Virus record (IMG/VR): IMGVR_UViG_3300021960_000309
Span: 1 to 32,091 of that record
DNA from: a virus
Length of the DNA: 32,091 nt
Strand: one strand, 5' to 3'
The position numbers were made by a program, and so were the translations under genes. The notes beneath the pieces were generated by a model that was given only the letters and a program-made list of their open reading frames with translations, made no database searches and was not told where the DNA came from. Shown one piece after another: positions 25,198-31,805 of this stretch (the stretch's first letter is position 1; each line of letters opens with the position of its first letter).

Positions 25198-25875
25198 TCA
25201 GTCACCTCTAAATTCTCTCAATTGATCCATGATTCCTTCATTGAATCCCCCTTCATCAATGCCAACTGCTTCGTATTCGGGCTGTCGCAACATTCCATGC
25301 AATTCGTCTGTTGAAAGCCCCATGTAGTCTGCAAGCCAAAGCAGGTAGCCTAATCGTTGCTTCCTCGCTTCATCCATTCGTTCATTTTGCATGAATTCAC
25401 GAAATGAAGGCTTATTTGGGTCATCAATGTTTTGATATCGCGAAAGCCCACCAAAAACCCCGCTCACCATGTCAAGCATTTCATCATCGGGGTTTTCAAA
25501 TTCGGGAGGTTCACTTGGATCGGGAACGGGATGATAACCTATTCCGAAACGCTCTCTCGCTGACATTTCCCATGGAGGAATTGTTTTTTCTTGCCCTCTT
25601 GTCATCATGTTTTGACGGTAAGCGTGTCCTGTTGGATTCATCAATGCGCCAAGTGGTTGCTTAAATCCTCCATACGCATGACCGTAACAAATTGGTTTGT
25701 CAAGGTAAGCATCACAATAAGGACAATGATATACGGGGTCGCCACGCTTTGCCGCCTCATACGCTTCTTCAGCGTTTCTCGGAATGTTCCCGAACCACCC
25801 ATCCTCGGTTTCGCCTGGATTGAAATCGGGCGTTTGGTCTTTCAACAAATCCCAAGCGGTATCAAAGGCGGTCAT
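25198..25875 (-). CDS. Tagged cysteine-knuckle protein, unknown
   Basis: This 225-residue protein begins MTAFDTAWDLLK. A short metal-binding candidate CPYC...CYGH lies at residues 51-66 (Cys51, Cys54, Cys63, His66), close to a loop GHAYGGFKQPLGALMNPTGHAYR. The C-terminal half is acidic and helical (LGYLLWLADYMGLSTDELHGML). The start follows GAGGGGTGA. No enzyme family was recognised. It shares the tag and operon with the neighbouring transferase-like proteins. Confidence 0.65.
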   Translation of the reverse strand: MTAFDTAWDLLKDQTPDFNPGETEDGWFGNIPRNAEEAYEAAKRGDPVYHCPYCDAYLDKPICYGHAYGGFKQPLGALMNPTGHAYRQNMMTRGQEKTIPPWEMSARERFGIGYHPVPDPSEPPEFENPDDEMLDMVSGVFGGLSRYQNIDDPNKPSFREFMQNERMDEARKQRLGYLLWLADYMGLSTDELHGMLRQPEYEAVGIDEGGFNEGIMDQLREFRGD

Positions 25876-26553
25876 TCAGTCACCCCTCCGCATTTGTTCC
25901 ACCAATCGCTTTTGAGCGAGCAAGTGTTTTTGCTCCTCTTCGCTCAATGAACCAAGGAATGAAAAATTGAACATCATGTCCTCTAACATGTTTTCGTAAT
26001 TTTTGAATGATTCACGCCACACATTTTCTGCGCGCTTTGCTTCTTCAAGTCTTTCCTGTGGGACACGACGCATGATATGAGGCGGCACATCACCCTTTGT
26101 TCTCAACTCTCGAAAGCCATAACCACGAGGGCTGTTGTAGGCTGTTTTCCGATCTCCATATCGTCGAAATTCGGGGTTGACCCATTCGGGTGAATCGGGA
26201 TGTTCATCGTCGATTTCAAAAACCGTGTCACCATAAGCCATGGCTTGAAGCAACGCTCCGATTTCTCCGCCAGGCGACATGGCTGTTCGTTTTGCGGCGG
26301 GACTGGCGGCGAATTTCCAATTGTCACCCACCATCATTCGCTCCCAATCGTCCTCGCTGTAATCTCTCAAAAACAACTCTTTGATGTCGTCAACGGTATA
26401 ACCGTCCTGCATCATCCCCCCATGCCTTTCTGTCAATTCGGGATTCTCACTGCCTTCCGTTAGCCCAAAAAATTCAATCACTTCGGGATCCTCGTATGTG
26501 CCGTGATAAAGCGGCATTTTGAGCAAAGACCAAGCGGTGTCAAAAGCCGTCAT
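25876..26553 (-). CDS. Tagged ADP-ribosyltransferase-like protein (YHGT type)
   Basis: This 225-residue protein starts MTAFDTAWSLLK, then MPLYHGTYEDPE. The YHGT motif (residues 16-19, His17) is the NAD-binding first strand of the H-Y-E class of ADP-ribosyltransferases (diphtheria-toxin/PARP-like and RNA phosphotransferase-like families). A later WKFAASPAAKRTA (about 79-91) matches the middle helix region, and FRELRTKGDVPPHIMRRV is typical of the closing acidic strand followed by a helix. The C-terminus is helical and charged. These enzymes attach ADP-ribose from NAD to proteins or nucleic acids. ATG 26553 overlaps the upstream gene end by 14 bases and follows GGAGG. The fold is moderately supported; the target is unknown. 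Confidence 0.68.
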   Translation of the reverse strand: MTAFDTAWSLLKMPLYHGTYEDPEVIEFFGLTEGSENPELTERHGGMMQDGYTVDDIKELFLRDYSEDDWERMMVGDNWKFAASPAAKRTAMSPGGEIGALLQAMAYGDTVFEIDDEHPDSPEWVNPEFRRYGDRKTAYNSPRGYGFRELRTKGDVPPHIMRRVPQERLEEAKRAENVWRESFKNYENMLEDMMFNFSFLGSLSEEEQKHLLAQKRLVEQMRRGD

Positions 26554-27109
26554 TATGCCTCAACCTCCAATCCCAGTCCCAGTCTTCTATTTCTTTATCG
26601 GGGTCGTAATGTTCTCGAATCAAGGCTTGAACCTCTTCATCGTTGAATCGGTTCCGATCCCCAACCCAACCAAATTCATGTATTGAGTCGCCATGGGTGA
26701 ATAAATCGTGAGCATTGACTTCTTCCTCAACGATTTCGTAGTTGCCGCCGAGATAGTCATTCCCGTGTTCATGTGCATAAGCCTCGGATAATGTCACCCA
26801 ATCTCCTTCATTTATTCGTTGCTCCCCCTCCAAATCATCGGGTATTGCCCGATAGATCGTGATTTGTTCATACGGGTTCATGTGAATGCGTTTCAACGCT
26901 TCAAGCGTTTCTTGTTGGGCATCGGGGTTGTTGTAATAGTCCGAGATGTAGTCGTTTAAGCGGCCACCCCAAATACCAGGCATGGCTATTTCCATATTCC
27001 ATGCAGGAACAGCACCCTTTGTCGGTGCTTGGTCTTCTTGATAAAGTCCCGAATCGTTTTCAAAATAGGGGGATTTCATCAACTCCCATGCGATGTCGAA
27101 GGCGGTCAT
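26540..27109 (-). CDS. Tagged ADP-ribosyltransferase-like protein (YRAIP type)
   Basis: This 189-residue protein starts MTAFDIAWELMK. Residues 83-90 (ITIYRAIP, Arg87) and 102-116 (GDWVTLSEAYAHEHG) match the R-S-E type ADP-ribosyltransferase fold, in which the first Arg strand and a serine or threonine strand bind NAD. The acidic NYEIVEEEVNAHDLF and the HEFGWVGDR segment would supply the catalytic glutamate region. Many phages carry this fold in host-takeover proteins. ATG 27109 has GAGGTG six bases upstream, the same spacing as several array genes. A longer frame from 27145 lacks this. Assignment is moderate. Confidence 0.68.
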   Translation of the reverse strand: MTAFDIAWELMKSPYFENDSGLYQEDQAPTKGAVPAWNMEIAMPGIWGGRLNDYISDYYNNPDAQQETLEALKRIHMNPYEQITIYRAIPDDLEGEQRINEGDWVTLSEAYAHEHGNDYLGGNYEIVEEEVNAHDLFTHGDSIHEFGWVGDRNRFNDEEVQALIREHYDPDKEIEDWDWDWRLRHNDGF

Positions 27110-27207
27110 TTTTTCCACCTCGCACGATAATAACACGGCCAGCACAAGCCCTCATTGGGGTGTAGTGGCTCACGCTGGCGGCATTTTTTACATTGTTTGG
27201 ACTTCAT
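27106..27207 (-). CDS. 33-residue zinc-ribbon mini-protein
   Basis: This very short gene fills the gap between two tagged genes with four-base ATGA overlaps at both ends. The product, starting MKSKQCKKC, has Cys6, Cys9, Cys22 and Cys25, a classic CxxC-N12-CxxC zinc ribbon, and a basic tail RARWKK. The exact coupling at both ends and the intact metal motif support a real gene despite the size. It lacks the shared tag. Confidence 0.66.
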   Translation of the reverse strand: MKSKQCKKCRQREPLHPNEGLCWPCYYRARWKK

Positions 27208-27734
27208 GGTATGAAATCCCCCTTATCCTCTTCATCGGGCCATTCCATGCCAATAGCACGACCAAAATCGGCTACGCTTGGCGATTGTTGATGAGTCCTA
27301 CGCATAAATTGACCCTTTCCGCTTTCCATTGGGACATACCTGCCTCCTGCGTTAAAAACCTCTTCGATAATGTCCTCAAGCCATTTTTCATCCGAAGGAT
27401 CAACGCTTCTATGCCTTGACAAAGGCGAACCTACAATTGCGTTCAACAAAGAGGCTCTTTCCAATTCTCCGAAAACATCCTCAATGCCAACATCTCGCCC
27501 ATCCTCTTGAGAAAACATGTAGGTGTCGTTGGCGGGGTCATAAATCCCATATCGCCCATCCCGCATGGCTTCTCCAAAGTCCCCAGTGCGATAATCGGGG
27601 ATATGCACACGGTCGGGTGCATTTTTTGAACCAACAACCGCTAATTCAGCGTTGGGGGAAAAATAAGAGGGGCGGTTTTTGGGAAGGCTGAAATCCACTT
27701 TCAACAAAGACCAAGCGGTGTTGAATGCCGTCAA
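27204..27734 (-). CDS. Tagged hypothetical protein with TTG start
   Basis: This 176-residue protein starts at TTG 27734 (tag MTAFNTAWSLLK). The preceding GAGGTG at 27741-27746 sits six bases before it, as at other array starts; a GTG at 27743 would overlap that site. The body, from the VDFSLPKNRPSYFSP segment on, has no recognised motif: a strand-rich DYRTGDFGEAMRDGRYGIYDP region and an acidic helix (KWLEDIIEEVFNAGG). Its stop overlaps the start of the zinc mini-gene. Real gene by context, function unknown. Confidence 0.65.
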   Translation of the reverse strand: MTAFNTAWSLLKVDFSLPKNRPSYFSPNAELAVVGSKNAPDRVHIPDYRTGDFGEAMRDGRYGIYDPANDTYMFSQEDGRDVGIEDVFGELERASLLNAIVGSPLSRHRSVDPSDEKWLEDIIEEVFNAGGRYVPMESGKGQFMRRTHQQSPSVADFGRAIGMEWPDEEDKGDFIP

Positions 27735-27740
27735 TTTCTT

Positions 27741-27746
27741 CACCTC
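27741..27746 (-). promoter_or_regulatory. Ribosome binding site deciding a TTG start
   Basis: GAGGTG six bases before TTG 27734 matches the site and spacing found before other genes of the array (for example 27116-27121 before ATG 27109). Confidence 0.7.
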
Positions 27747-28755
27747 ACATGTTAGTTATGAATGTCCCGTGGGGGTTGTGTTCGCCAGTGTAGAGGATTT
27801 CCTGCGGGGTTCGGGTTCCTTCTGCTGTTGACACCCCATGTGCGGCAAAACTATACGGATAAAATTCTGCGGGGTCAACTGTCATGGTTTCCTTCAACGG
27901 TTTCATGAAATCATCATCTTCATATTCAAATTGAAGGTGTCGGTATGGGTCAATCATGTTCGGGACTTTCAAAGGCTGTTGCGTAAATCGAATAGGGCCT
28001 TTTGACTGTTCAACCAAGAACGGCTGTTGATACCCCGCATCTAAGCCTCGAAGATGCCTCAAGTCATCTTCTATTGGCAACAAACGAGCCTCGCCACCTT
28101 GAGTCAATCTGTCCCCAAGCCTGTTAAACGCCCTTAAGCCACTTGGCGAAAAAGTGGCATCCGTGAGCCTTTGAGCGGGAGCGTGTTGTAAAGCAACACC
28201 CATCAACTGTTCTGCAATCGAAACACCAGTCCCACGATCACCTGTAAAACCAGGAAGTGTCATCATGGTTCCAATCTCGCCCGTTTTAGGGTTTATTTGA
28301 AGCGTTGCCAAATTGACAGGTTGTTTTCTTTTTTCTTGTTCATCGACATAACGATCCATGAAAGACCGTTGTTCTTGATTCTCCCTGTCAAGAACAATGG
28401 CCGCTAATGCTTCTATTGGCATTCGTTGGCTCCTGCTGTGCCTCCCTGCTATGCGACTAAGGAGGTGATAAGGCATACCGAGCAAACCAGGATCCCCATC
28501 CAATTCCCTTCTCATCCTGTGCATCTCGTCTTGAAGAAACAGTTGATGACCAGCATAAGGGAAGGCATAGGCATCGTCAAGAATTTCCCTCGCAGACTCA
28601 ACTGGCACTTTCAATTCATAATTGATATTGGGTTCCCGACTGAAAAAATTCGGCATGTGCGTAGCATAGACCGTGGCCTCCATCTCATCGGGCAAATCGG
28701 GCAGGAGAGCCTTCATAAGCAACCAAGCGTCGTCAAAGGCTTGATTTTCACTCAA
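27745..28755 (-). CDS. Tagged hypothetical protein, largest of the array
   Basis: This 336-residue protein starts at TTG 28755, giving MSENQAFDDAWLLMK, so its tag is offset by four residues. The TTG overlaps the stop of a 28-residue gene in a TTGA junction and has a G-rich stretch upstream; a TTG at 28788 would need a long extension into that gene. The body is unrecognised: a strand region (EATVYATHMPNFF), helices (AREILDDAYAFPYAG, DEMHRMRRELDG), and a mixed region with NLATLQINPKTGEIGTMM. The end is Pro/Tyr/His-rich. Function unknown. Confidence 0.66.
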   Translation of the reverse strand: MSENQAFDDAWLLMKALLPDLPDEMEATVYATHMPNFFSREPNINYELKVPVESAREILDDAYAFPYAGHQLFLQDEMHRMRRELDGDPGLLGMPYHLLSRIAGRHSRSQRMPIEALAAIVLDRENQEQRSFMDRYVDEQEKRKQPVNLATLQINPKTGEIGTMMTLPGFTGDRGTGVSIAEQLMGVALQHAPAQRLTDATFSPSGLRAFNRLGDRLTQGGEARLLPIEDDLRHLRGLDAGYQQPFLVEQSKGPIRFTQQPLKVPNMIDPYRHLQFEYEDDDFMKPLKETMTVDPAEFYPYSFAAHGVSTAEGTRTPQEILYTGEHNPHGTFITNM

Positions 28756-28838
28756 CGCTTGCGCCCCCCAATGCTTTCTCCCATGCAATAACTTGGGTTA
28801 AACATTGTTGTAGCGAGATAGGCTGGTGTAGAGGTCAT
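28752..28838 (-). CDS. 28-residue micro-gene coupled at both ends
   Basis: A very short frame (starting MTSTPAYLATTMFNPSYC) begins with an ATGA overlap of the upstream stop, preceded by GGAGAGGGGA, and ends in a TTGA overlap with the next gene's start. The coupling and good ribosome site are the main support. It might simply couple translation between neighbours rather than make a functional peptide. Confidence 0.45.
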   Translation of the reverse strand: MTSTPAYLATTMFNPSYCMGESIGGRKR

Positions 28839-29314
28839 TCCCCTCTCCCCATCGTTTGTTGTAATTGTTTTTTCCATTCATTCATGGCTTTATACCACGC
28901 TTGCCCCTTTTCATTTCCTTCCCACCTATCACGGAACGGGGGTTTAGGAGGGCCATAATGAACAGTCAATTGGTCGGGGGGAACGGTGCGAGTCGTATAG
29001 GCATAATTGGCGAATGATTCTTCTTGGGTTGGATTTTCGTTATTCACTGCGCTATCGGGAAATTCAAGAACCACAGGGTCGCCCCGATCCCTGCTGTCCT
29101 CTTCGGCACGATACATAGCGAATGAGGCCGCTTTTTTGGGTTTCGTGGCGTAATACAGGCGAGCCTCCCACGGTAGGAAAACCCCCTGCTCATCACGATC
29201 TCTAAACGAACCCCTTGGTTGTAAGCCATCACGCATGATTTCCTCTAACCTGTCGGTTGTAGTGCCGTGATACGGCATTTTGAGCAACGCCCAAGCGGTA
29301 TCGAAGGCGTTCAT
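28835..29314 (-). CDS. Tagged ADP-ribosyltransferase-like protein (second YHGT type)
   Basis: This 159-residue protein starts MNAFDTAWALLK, then MPYHGTTTDRLEEIMRDGL. The YHGT motif (15-18) with a following helix and GLQP turn is close to KptA/PARP-like ADP-ribosyltransferases. ARLYYATKPKKAASFAMY gives the tyrosine strand and alanine-rich helix, and DPVVLEFPDS followed by YTTRTVPPDQLTV matches the later core strands. ATG 29314 overlaps the upstream stop (ATGA) and has GGAGGTGA nine bases upstream; the earlier frame from 29347 lacks the tag at its start. The fold is the clearest of the array's transferase-like set. The target is unknown. Confidence 0.74.
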   Translation of the reverse strand: MNAFDTAWALLKMPYHGTTTDRLEEIMRDGLQPRGSFRDRDEQGVFLPWEARLYYATKPKKAASFAMYRAEEDSRDRGDPVVLEFPDSAVNNENPTQEESFANYAYTTRTVPPDQLTVHYGPPKPPFRDRWEGNEKGQAWYKAMNEWKKQLQQTMGRGE

Positions 29315-30288
29315 TCCCGAATCACCTCCGTTGCACCACGCTCCCAAAGAGGGTTGATGTCGTCGGGACTAACCAAGAATTTCTTTTTGTTGCCATCACG
29401 ATCTTCTTGACCACGAATAATCGAATAAATCAAAGCGTCAAGGTATTCTTTGTTCCCGCCATAAACGGAATAAGGTTCACCAAAATAGGAGGTGGTCGTG
29501 ACACCAACTGGCACTTTAACACCTCCATACCCCATGTCGATGAGCGATTGCATCCGATGTCGCCCCTCATGTCCAATTTGTTGAAATCTCTTTTTTTCAC
29601 CAGTGGGTTGCACTATAATGTGCGGTAAATACATGGGGATGCCCTGCTGAAATGTTTCAGCCATGGCTGGCAATTGGTGGTCAAAGGGAAGATCCTCACG
29701 CTTCGTATCGTAAGCAAGTCCAAGGAATTCTTCGGGAGTCATCATCACTTTATGCGTGTAGTTGCCAAAAGTGGGACTTCCGCCAACTGGGACATAAATT
29801 GGGTTCACCTTTTCCTTTTCCCAATCAAGGCCGTGAAGGTATGAATCTTTAGGGTTGCCTTCTTCATCCATTTCATCCCACCATTCGGGCCTATCACCTG
29901 GCTTTTCCCATGTCAAAGGAAGGCCTCTTTGAGTCAACCATTCTTCCCTCGATGGGCTTCCTTCTTGATAATAGAGGTGTTCTCGCTCGTCCCATATTTC
30001 CGTAGGGCCAATACGATGTCTCGCCATTTTCATCAATTCTTTGTCTTGCATTTTTTCATAACATGATTTGCATCCCGAAATCCAATTGTCGTTAGGTTTT
30101 CTTGGGTCTATTGGGCCACTCACTTCTTCAACACCTTCGCAACCTCTCAATGCAATTCTGCATGGTTTCAATGGCGTTCTAAACTCTCCTTCGTCGGAAA
30201 AGTCCACTGCATCCAAAGTGGGGAGAAGGTAAATTTCTCTATGATTTATGCGCTTTACCAAGTCCCATGCGGTGTTGAAGGCCCTCAC
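29311..30288 (-). CDS. Tagged ParB/sulfiredoxin-like protein (GHEGRHR)
   Basis: This 325-residue protein starts at GTG 30288 (tag VRAFNTAWDLVK), with GAGGTG six bases upstream, as elsewhere in the array. Residues ~195-260 resemble the ParB/Srx nucleotide-binding fold: MTPEEFLGLAYD, then MYLPHIIVQPTGEKKRF, then QIGHEGRHRMQSLIDMG (His240), then VKVPVGV. The GHEGRHR loop is the family's phosphate-binding site. Such folds act as nucleases, NTPases or kinases. The N-terminal third has cysteine pairs (CRIALRGC, CKSC) that may bind zinc. The exact activity is not predictable. Confidence 0.66.
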   Translation of the reverse strand: MRAFNTAWDLVKRINHREIYLLPTLDAVDFSDEGEFRTPLKPCRIALRGCEGVEEVSGPIDPRKPNDNWISGCKSCYEKMQDKELMKMARHRIGPTEIWDEREHLYYQEGSPSREEWLTQRGLPLTWEKPGDRPEWWDEMDEEGNPKDSYLHGLDWEKEKVNPIYVPVGGSPTFGNYTHKVMMTPEEFLGLAYDTKREDLPFDHQLPAMAETFQQGIPMYLPHIIVQPTGEKKRFQQIGHEGRHRMQSLIDMGYGGVKVPVGVTTTSYFGEPYSVYGGNKEYLDALIYSIIRGQEDRDGNKKKFLVSPDDINPLWERGATEVIRE

Positions 30289-30294
30289 TTTTTC

Positions 30295-30300
30295 CACCTC
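30295..30300 (-). promoter_or_regulatory. Ribosome binding site deciding a GTG start
   Basis: GAGGTG six bases before GTG 30288, same spacing as other array genes. It argues against the GTG at 30297, which overlaps the site. Confidence 0.7.
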
Positions 30301-30310
30301 TTACACTTCG

Positions 30311-30841
30311 TCATACGGTTGGCTTCCAAATCAAGTCTTCGGGAGGTTCGACCGAACCTGGCGCACCCAAATAAAGGCGGTAGTCTGCGGGGTATTCTTC
30401 GCCGCCCATTTGCGTGTTTTGCCAAAAATCACGGCCTTCCTGCGTTTGAACATCCGATGGCCCCAACTCTCCGCCTCCATGATGATTCAAGAGGTATGCG
30501 ATAAGGTCATACATGGATGTCGCATAACCTCTCCTGCGGAATTCTTTTTCCGTTTCGGGGTGCATCACTGCATAACGGACTTTGCCTTCTGCGATATTTT
30601 GGCCCCCCGTGTCAAGTTTTGCCTGTGACCTTCCTTGCCAAACATCATCGGGGTAGTCTCGACCCACGCGAACATAATGGTTCCCCAACTTTCCAACAAA
30701 CATAGGGACTCGCTCGCCTGTCACGGGGTCATCAAAGAAAGCAACTGGCGTTTGCATGTCATCCAACTTGTGTTCGTAGTCGATTGAATCCACATCAAGA
30801 GGGGCTTTCATCAAGTCCCAAGCGGTGTCGAAGGCGGTCAT
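30311..30841 (-). CDS. Tagged GNAT acetyltransferase-like protein B
   Basis: This 176-residue protein starts MTAFDTAWDLMK. The GNAT core lies at residues ~86-130: a strand (GKVRYAVMHPE), then the acetyl-CoA motif FRRRGYATSMYDLI (101-114) and a helix ending ALLNHHGG-like. A later QTQEGRDFWQN fits the family's last helix. It is a paralogue of the protein at 24676-25197, 5.6 kb away. The two share the tag, a FxDDPVTGE-like segment and the GNAT motif, but differ in the linker and C-terminus. ATG 30841 overlaps the upstream stop (ATGA). Confidence 0.72.
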   Translation of the reverse strand: MTAFDTAWDLMKAPLDVDSIDYEHKLDDMQTPVAFFDDPVTGERVPMFVGKLGNHYVRVGRDYPDDVWQGRSQAKLDTGGQNIAEGKVRYAVMHPETEKEFRRRGYATSMYDLIAYLLNHHGGGELGPSDVQTQEGRDFWQNTQMGGEEYPADYRLYLGAPGSVEPPEDLIWKPTV

Positions 30842-31134
30842 GCGTTATCCCTCCGCCATTCGTGTTCGGACATGAAATTGATTAAAGGATCGTCAATCAA
30901 ACCTTCTTTTGCGGCTTGTTCGGTGCAATCAAAGCATAAGTCCGTATTATGATGGGGGAAACCCCACTTTTCTTTCTTTTCACATTGAATGCACATTTTA
31001 TGACAAGTGCATTCCCCGCTATATTTGCGGTGCGAATAATGAGGATAATAGCCATTCAAGCGTAATTCGCAACCTGCTTTGTGATTTGGCAACGCTTTTT
31101 TTACCAAAGACCAAGCGGTGTCAAAAGCGGTCAT
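30838..31134 (-). CDS. Tagged zinc-binding protein
   Basis: This 98-residue protein starts MTAFDTAWSLVK. A compact cysteine cluster, ECTCHKMCIQCEKKEKWG then CFDC (Cys42, 44, 48, 51, 67, 70), suggests one or two zinc ions. ATG 31134 overlaps the upstream stop (ATGA) and has GAGGT eight bases upstream. The frame continuing to 31164 has a weaker start. Function unknown; probably nucleic-acid or protein binding. Confidence 0.68.
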   Translation of the reverse strand: MTAFDTAWSLVKKALPNHKAGCELRLNGYYPHYSHRKYSGECTCHKMCIQCEKKEKWGFPHHNTDLCFDCTEQAAKEGLIDDPLINFMSEHEWRRDNA

Positions 31135-31805
31135 AGACTTGACCTCACTCGTTTTGCCATCCATTCTTTCATTTCGTCAATTCCTACCTTTCTGTCCAGC
31201 GAAAAATAATCGTCGGGAGAGATTTTAGTTGGGATAATCACCTCAAAAGTATCTTTTGAATCATGGTCAATTATTTCAACATCATTTGAGTCCCACCTAT
31301 CGCCAATGTGAACATATCCTCGGGGGATTGTCCACCGATTTCCGTCCCATTTTGAATAATTTTGGATATATGGCTTGTAAGCATTTGGTATAGAATCAAT
31401 CAATCTTTGAAATCCTTCCCGTTCCTCTTCACCATACATTTCATCATCCAACAACAATTCTTGAAGGTTTTGACCATGAAAACCCAAAGAATCCGCCACC
31501 CCATAATCCCCAACATAGGCCACATTTTCATACGGCAACATATCAATCAAAAACTTGTTTTCTTTTCCATAAGTCGGGGAAGTAATTGCTTCATGAAGCC
31601 TGTATTTGTTATTGCTACCAATTGGATGCGAAAATATGCCGTGTGGCCTTTGGAGGATTTGATTATGTTTGTGGGTTGTCATAATCCCATTTGACGGCAA
31701 AACGGACGGGTCTAACACTTCCCCAACGGGTGCAGAACCGCTATGAAACACAAAACGAGGCCTTCTTGCCTTCATCAAGTCCCAAGCGGTGTCAAATGCG
31801 GTCAT
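31131..31805 (-). CDS. Tagged hypothetical protein, possible ADP-ribosyltransferase relative
   Basis: This 224-residue protein starts MTAFDTAWDLMK. Residues 19-33 read VFHSGSAPVGEVLD, faintly like the HG[ST] strand and turn of ADP-ribosyltransferases, and later PHGIFSHPIG and KFLIDMLPYENVAYVGDYG could be core strands. The match is weak. The C-terminal half is mixed with a closing acidic/basic helix (IDEMKEWMAKRVR). ATG 31805 has GGAGGTGA upstream. A real gene by tag and spacing; function uncertain. Confidence 0.6.
   Translation of the reverse strand: MTAFDTAWDLMKARRPRFVFHSGSAPVGEVLDPSVLPSNGIMTTHKHNQILQRPHGIFSHPIGSNNKYRLHEAITSPTYGKENKFLIDMLPYENVAYVGDYGVADSLGFHGQNLQELLLDDEMYGEEEREGFQRLIDSIPNAYKPYIQNYSKWDGNRWTIPRGYVHIGDRWDSNDVEIIDHDSKDTFEVIIPTKISPDDYFSLDRKVGIDEMKEWMAKRVRSSL

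Larger units (their letters stand above)
24656..31805 (-). repeat. Dispersed 24-bp start-site repeat, 12 copies
   Basis: The first codons of twelve genes form a recurring 24-bp sequence, ATGACYGCYTTYGAYACCGCTTGG on the minus strand. Copies end (start codon) at 24679, 25197, 25875, 26553, 27109, 27734, 28755, 29314, 30288, 30841, 31134 and 31805; the 28755 copy is offset by a few codons. Most are preceded by GAGGTGA-type sites. Spacing is irregular (about 300-1000 bases), so it is not a CRISPR array. The nucleotide identity is higher than needed to keep the protein motif alone. Confidence 0.85.

Noticed and set aside
24656-31805. CRISPR-like regular repeats
   Set aside because: The 24-bp repeats are start codon regions of genes, spaced 300-1000 bases apart, without spacer-sized gaps.
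24656-31805. The shared N-terminus as a secretion signal peptide
   Set aside because: It has acidic and polar residues and no hydrophobic core or cleavage-type motif; it looks like a short amphipathic helix.
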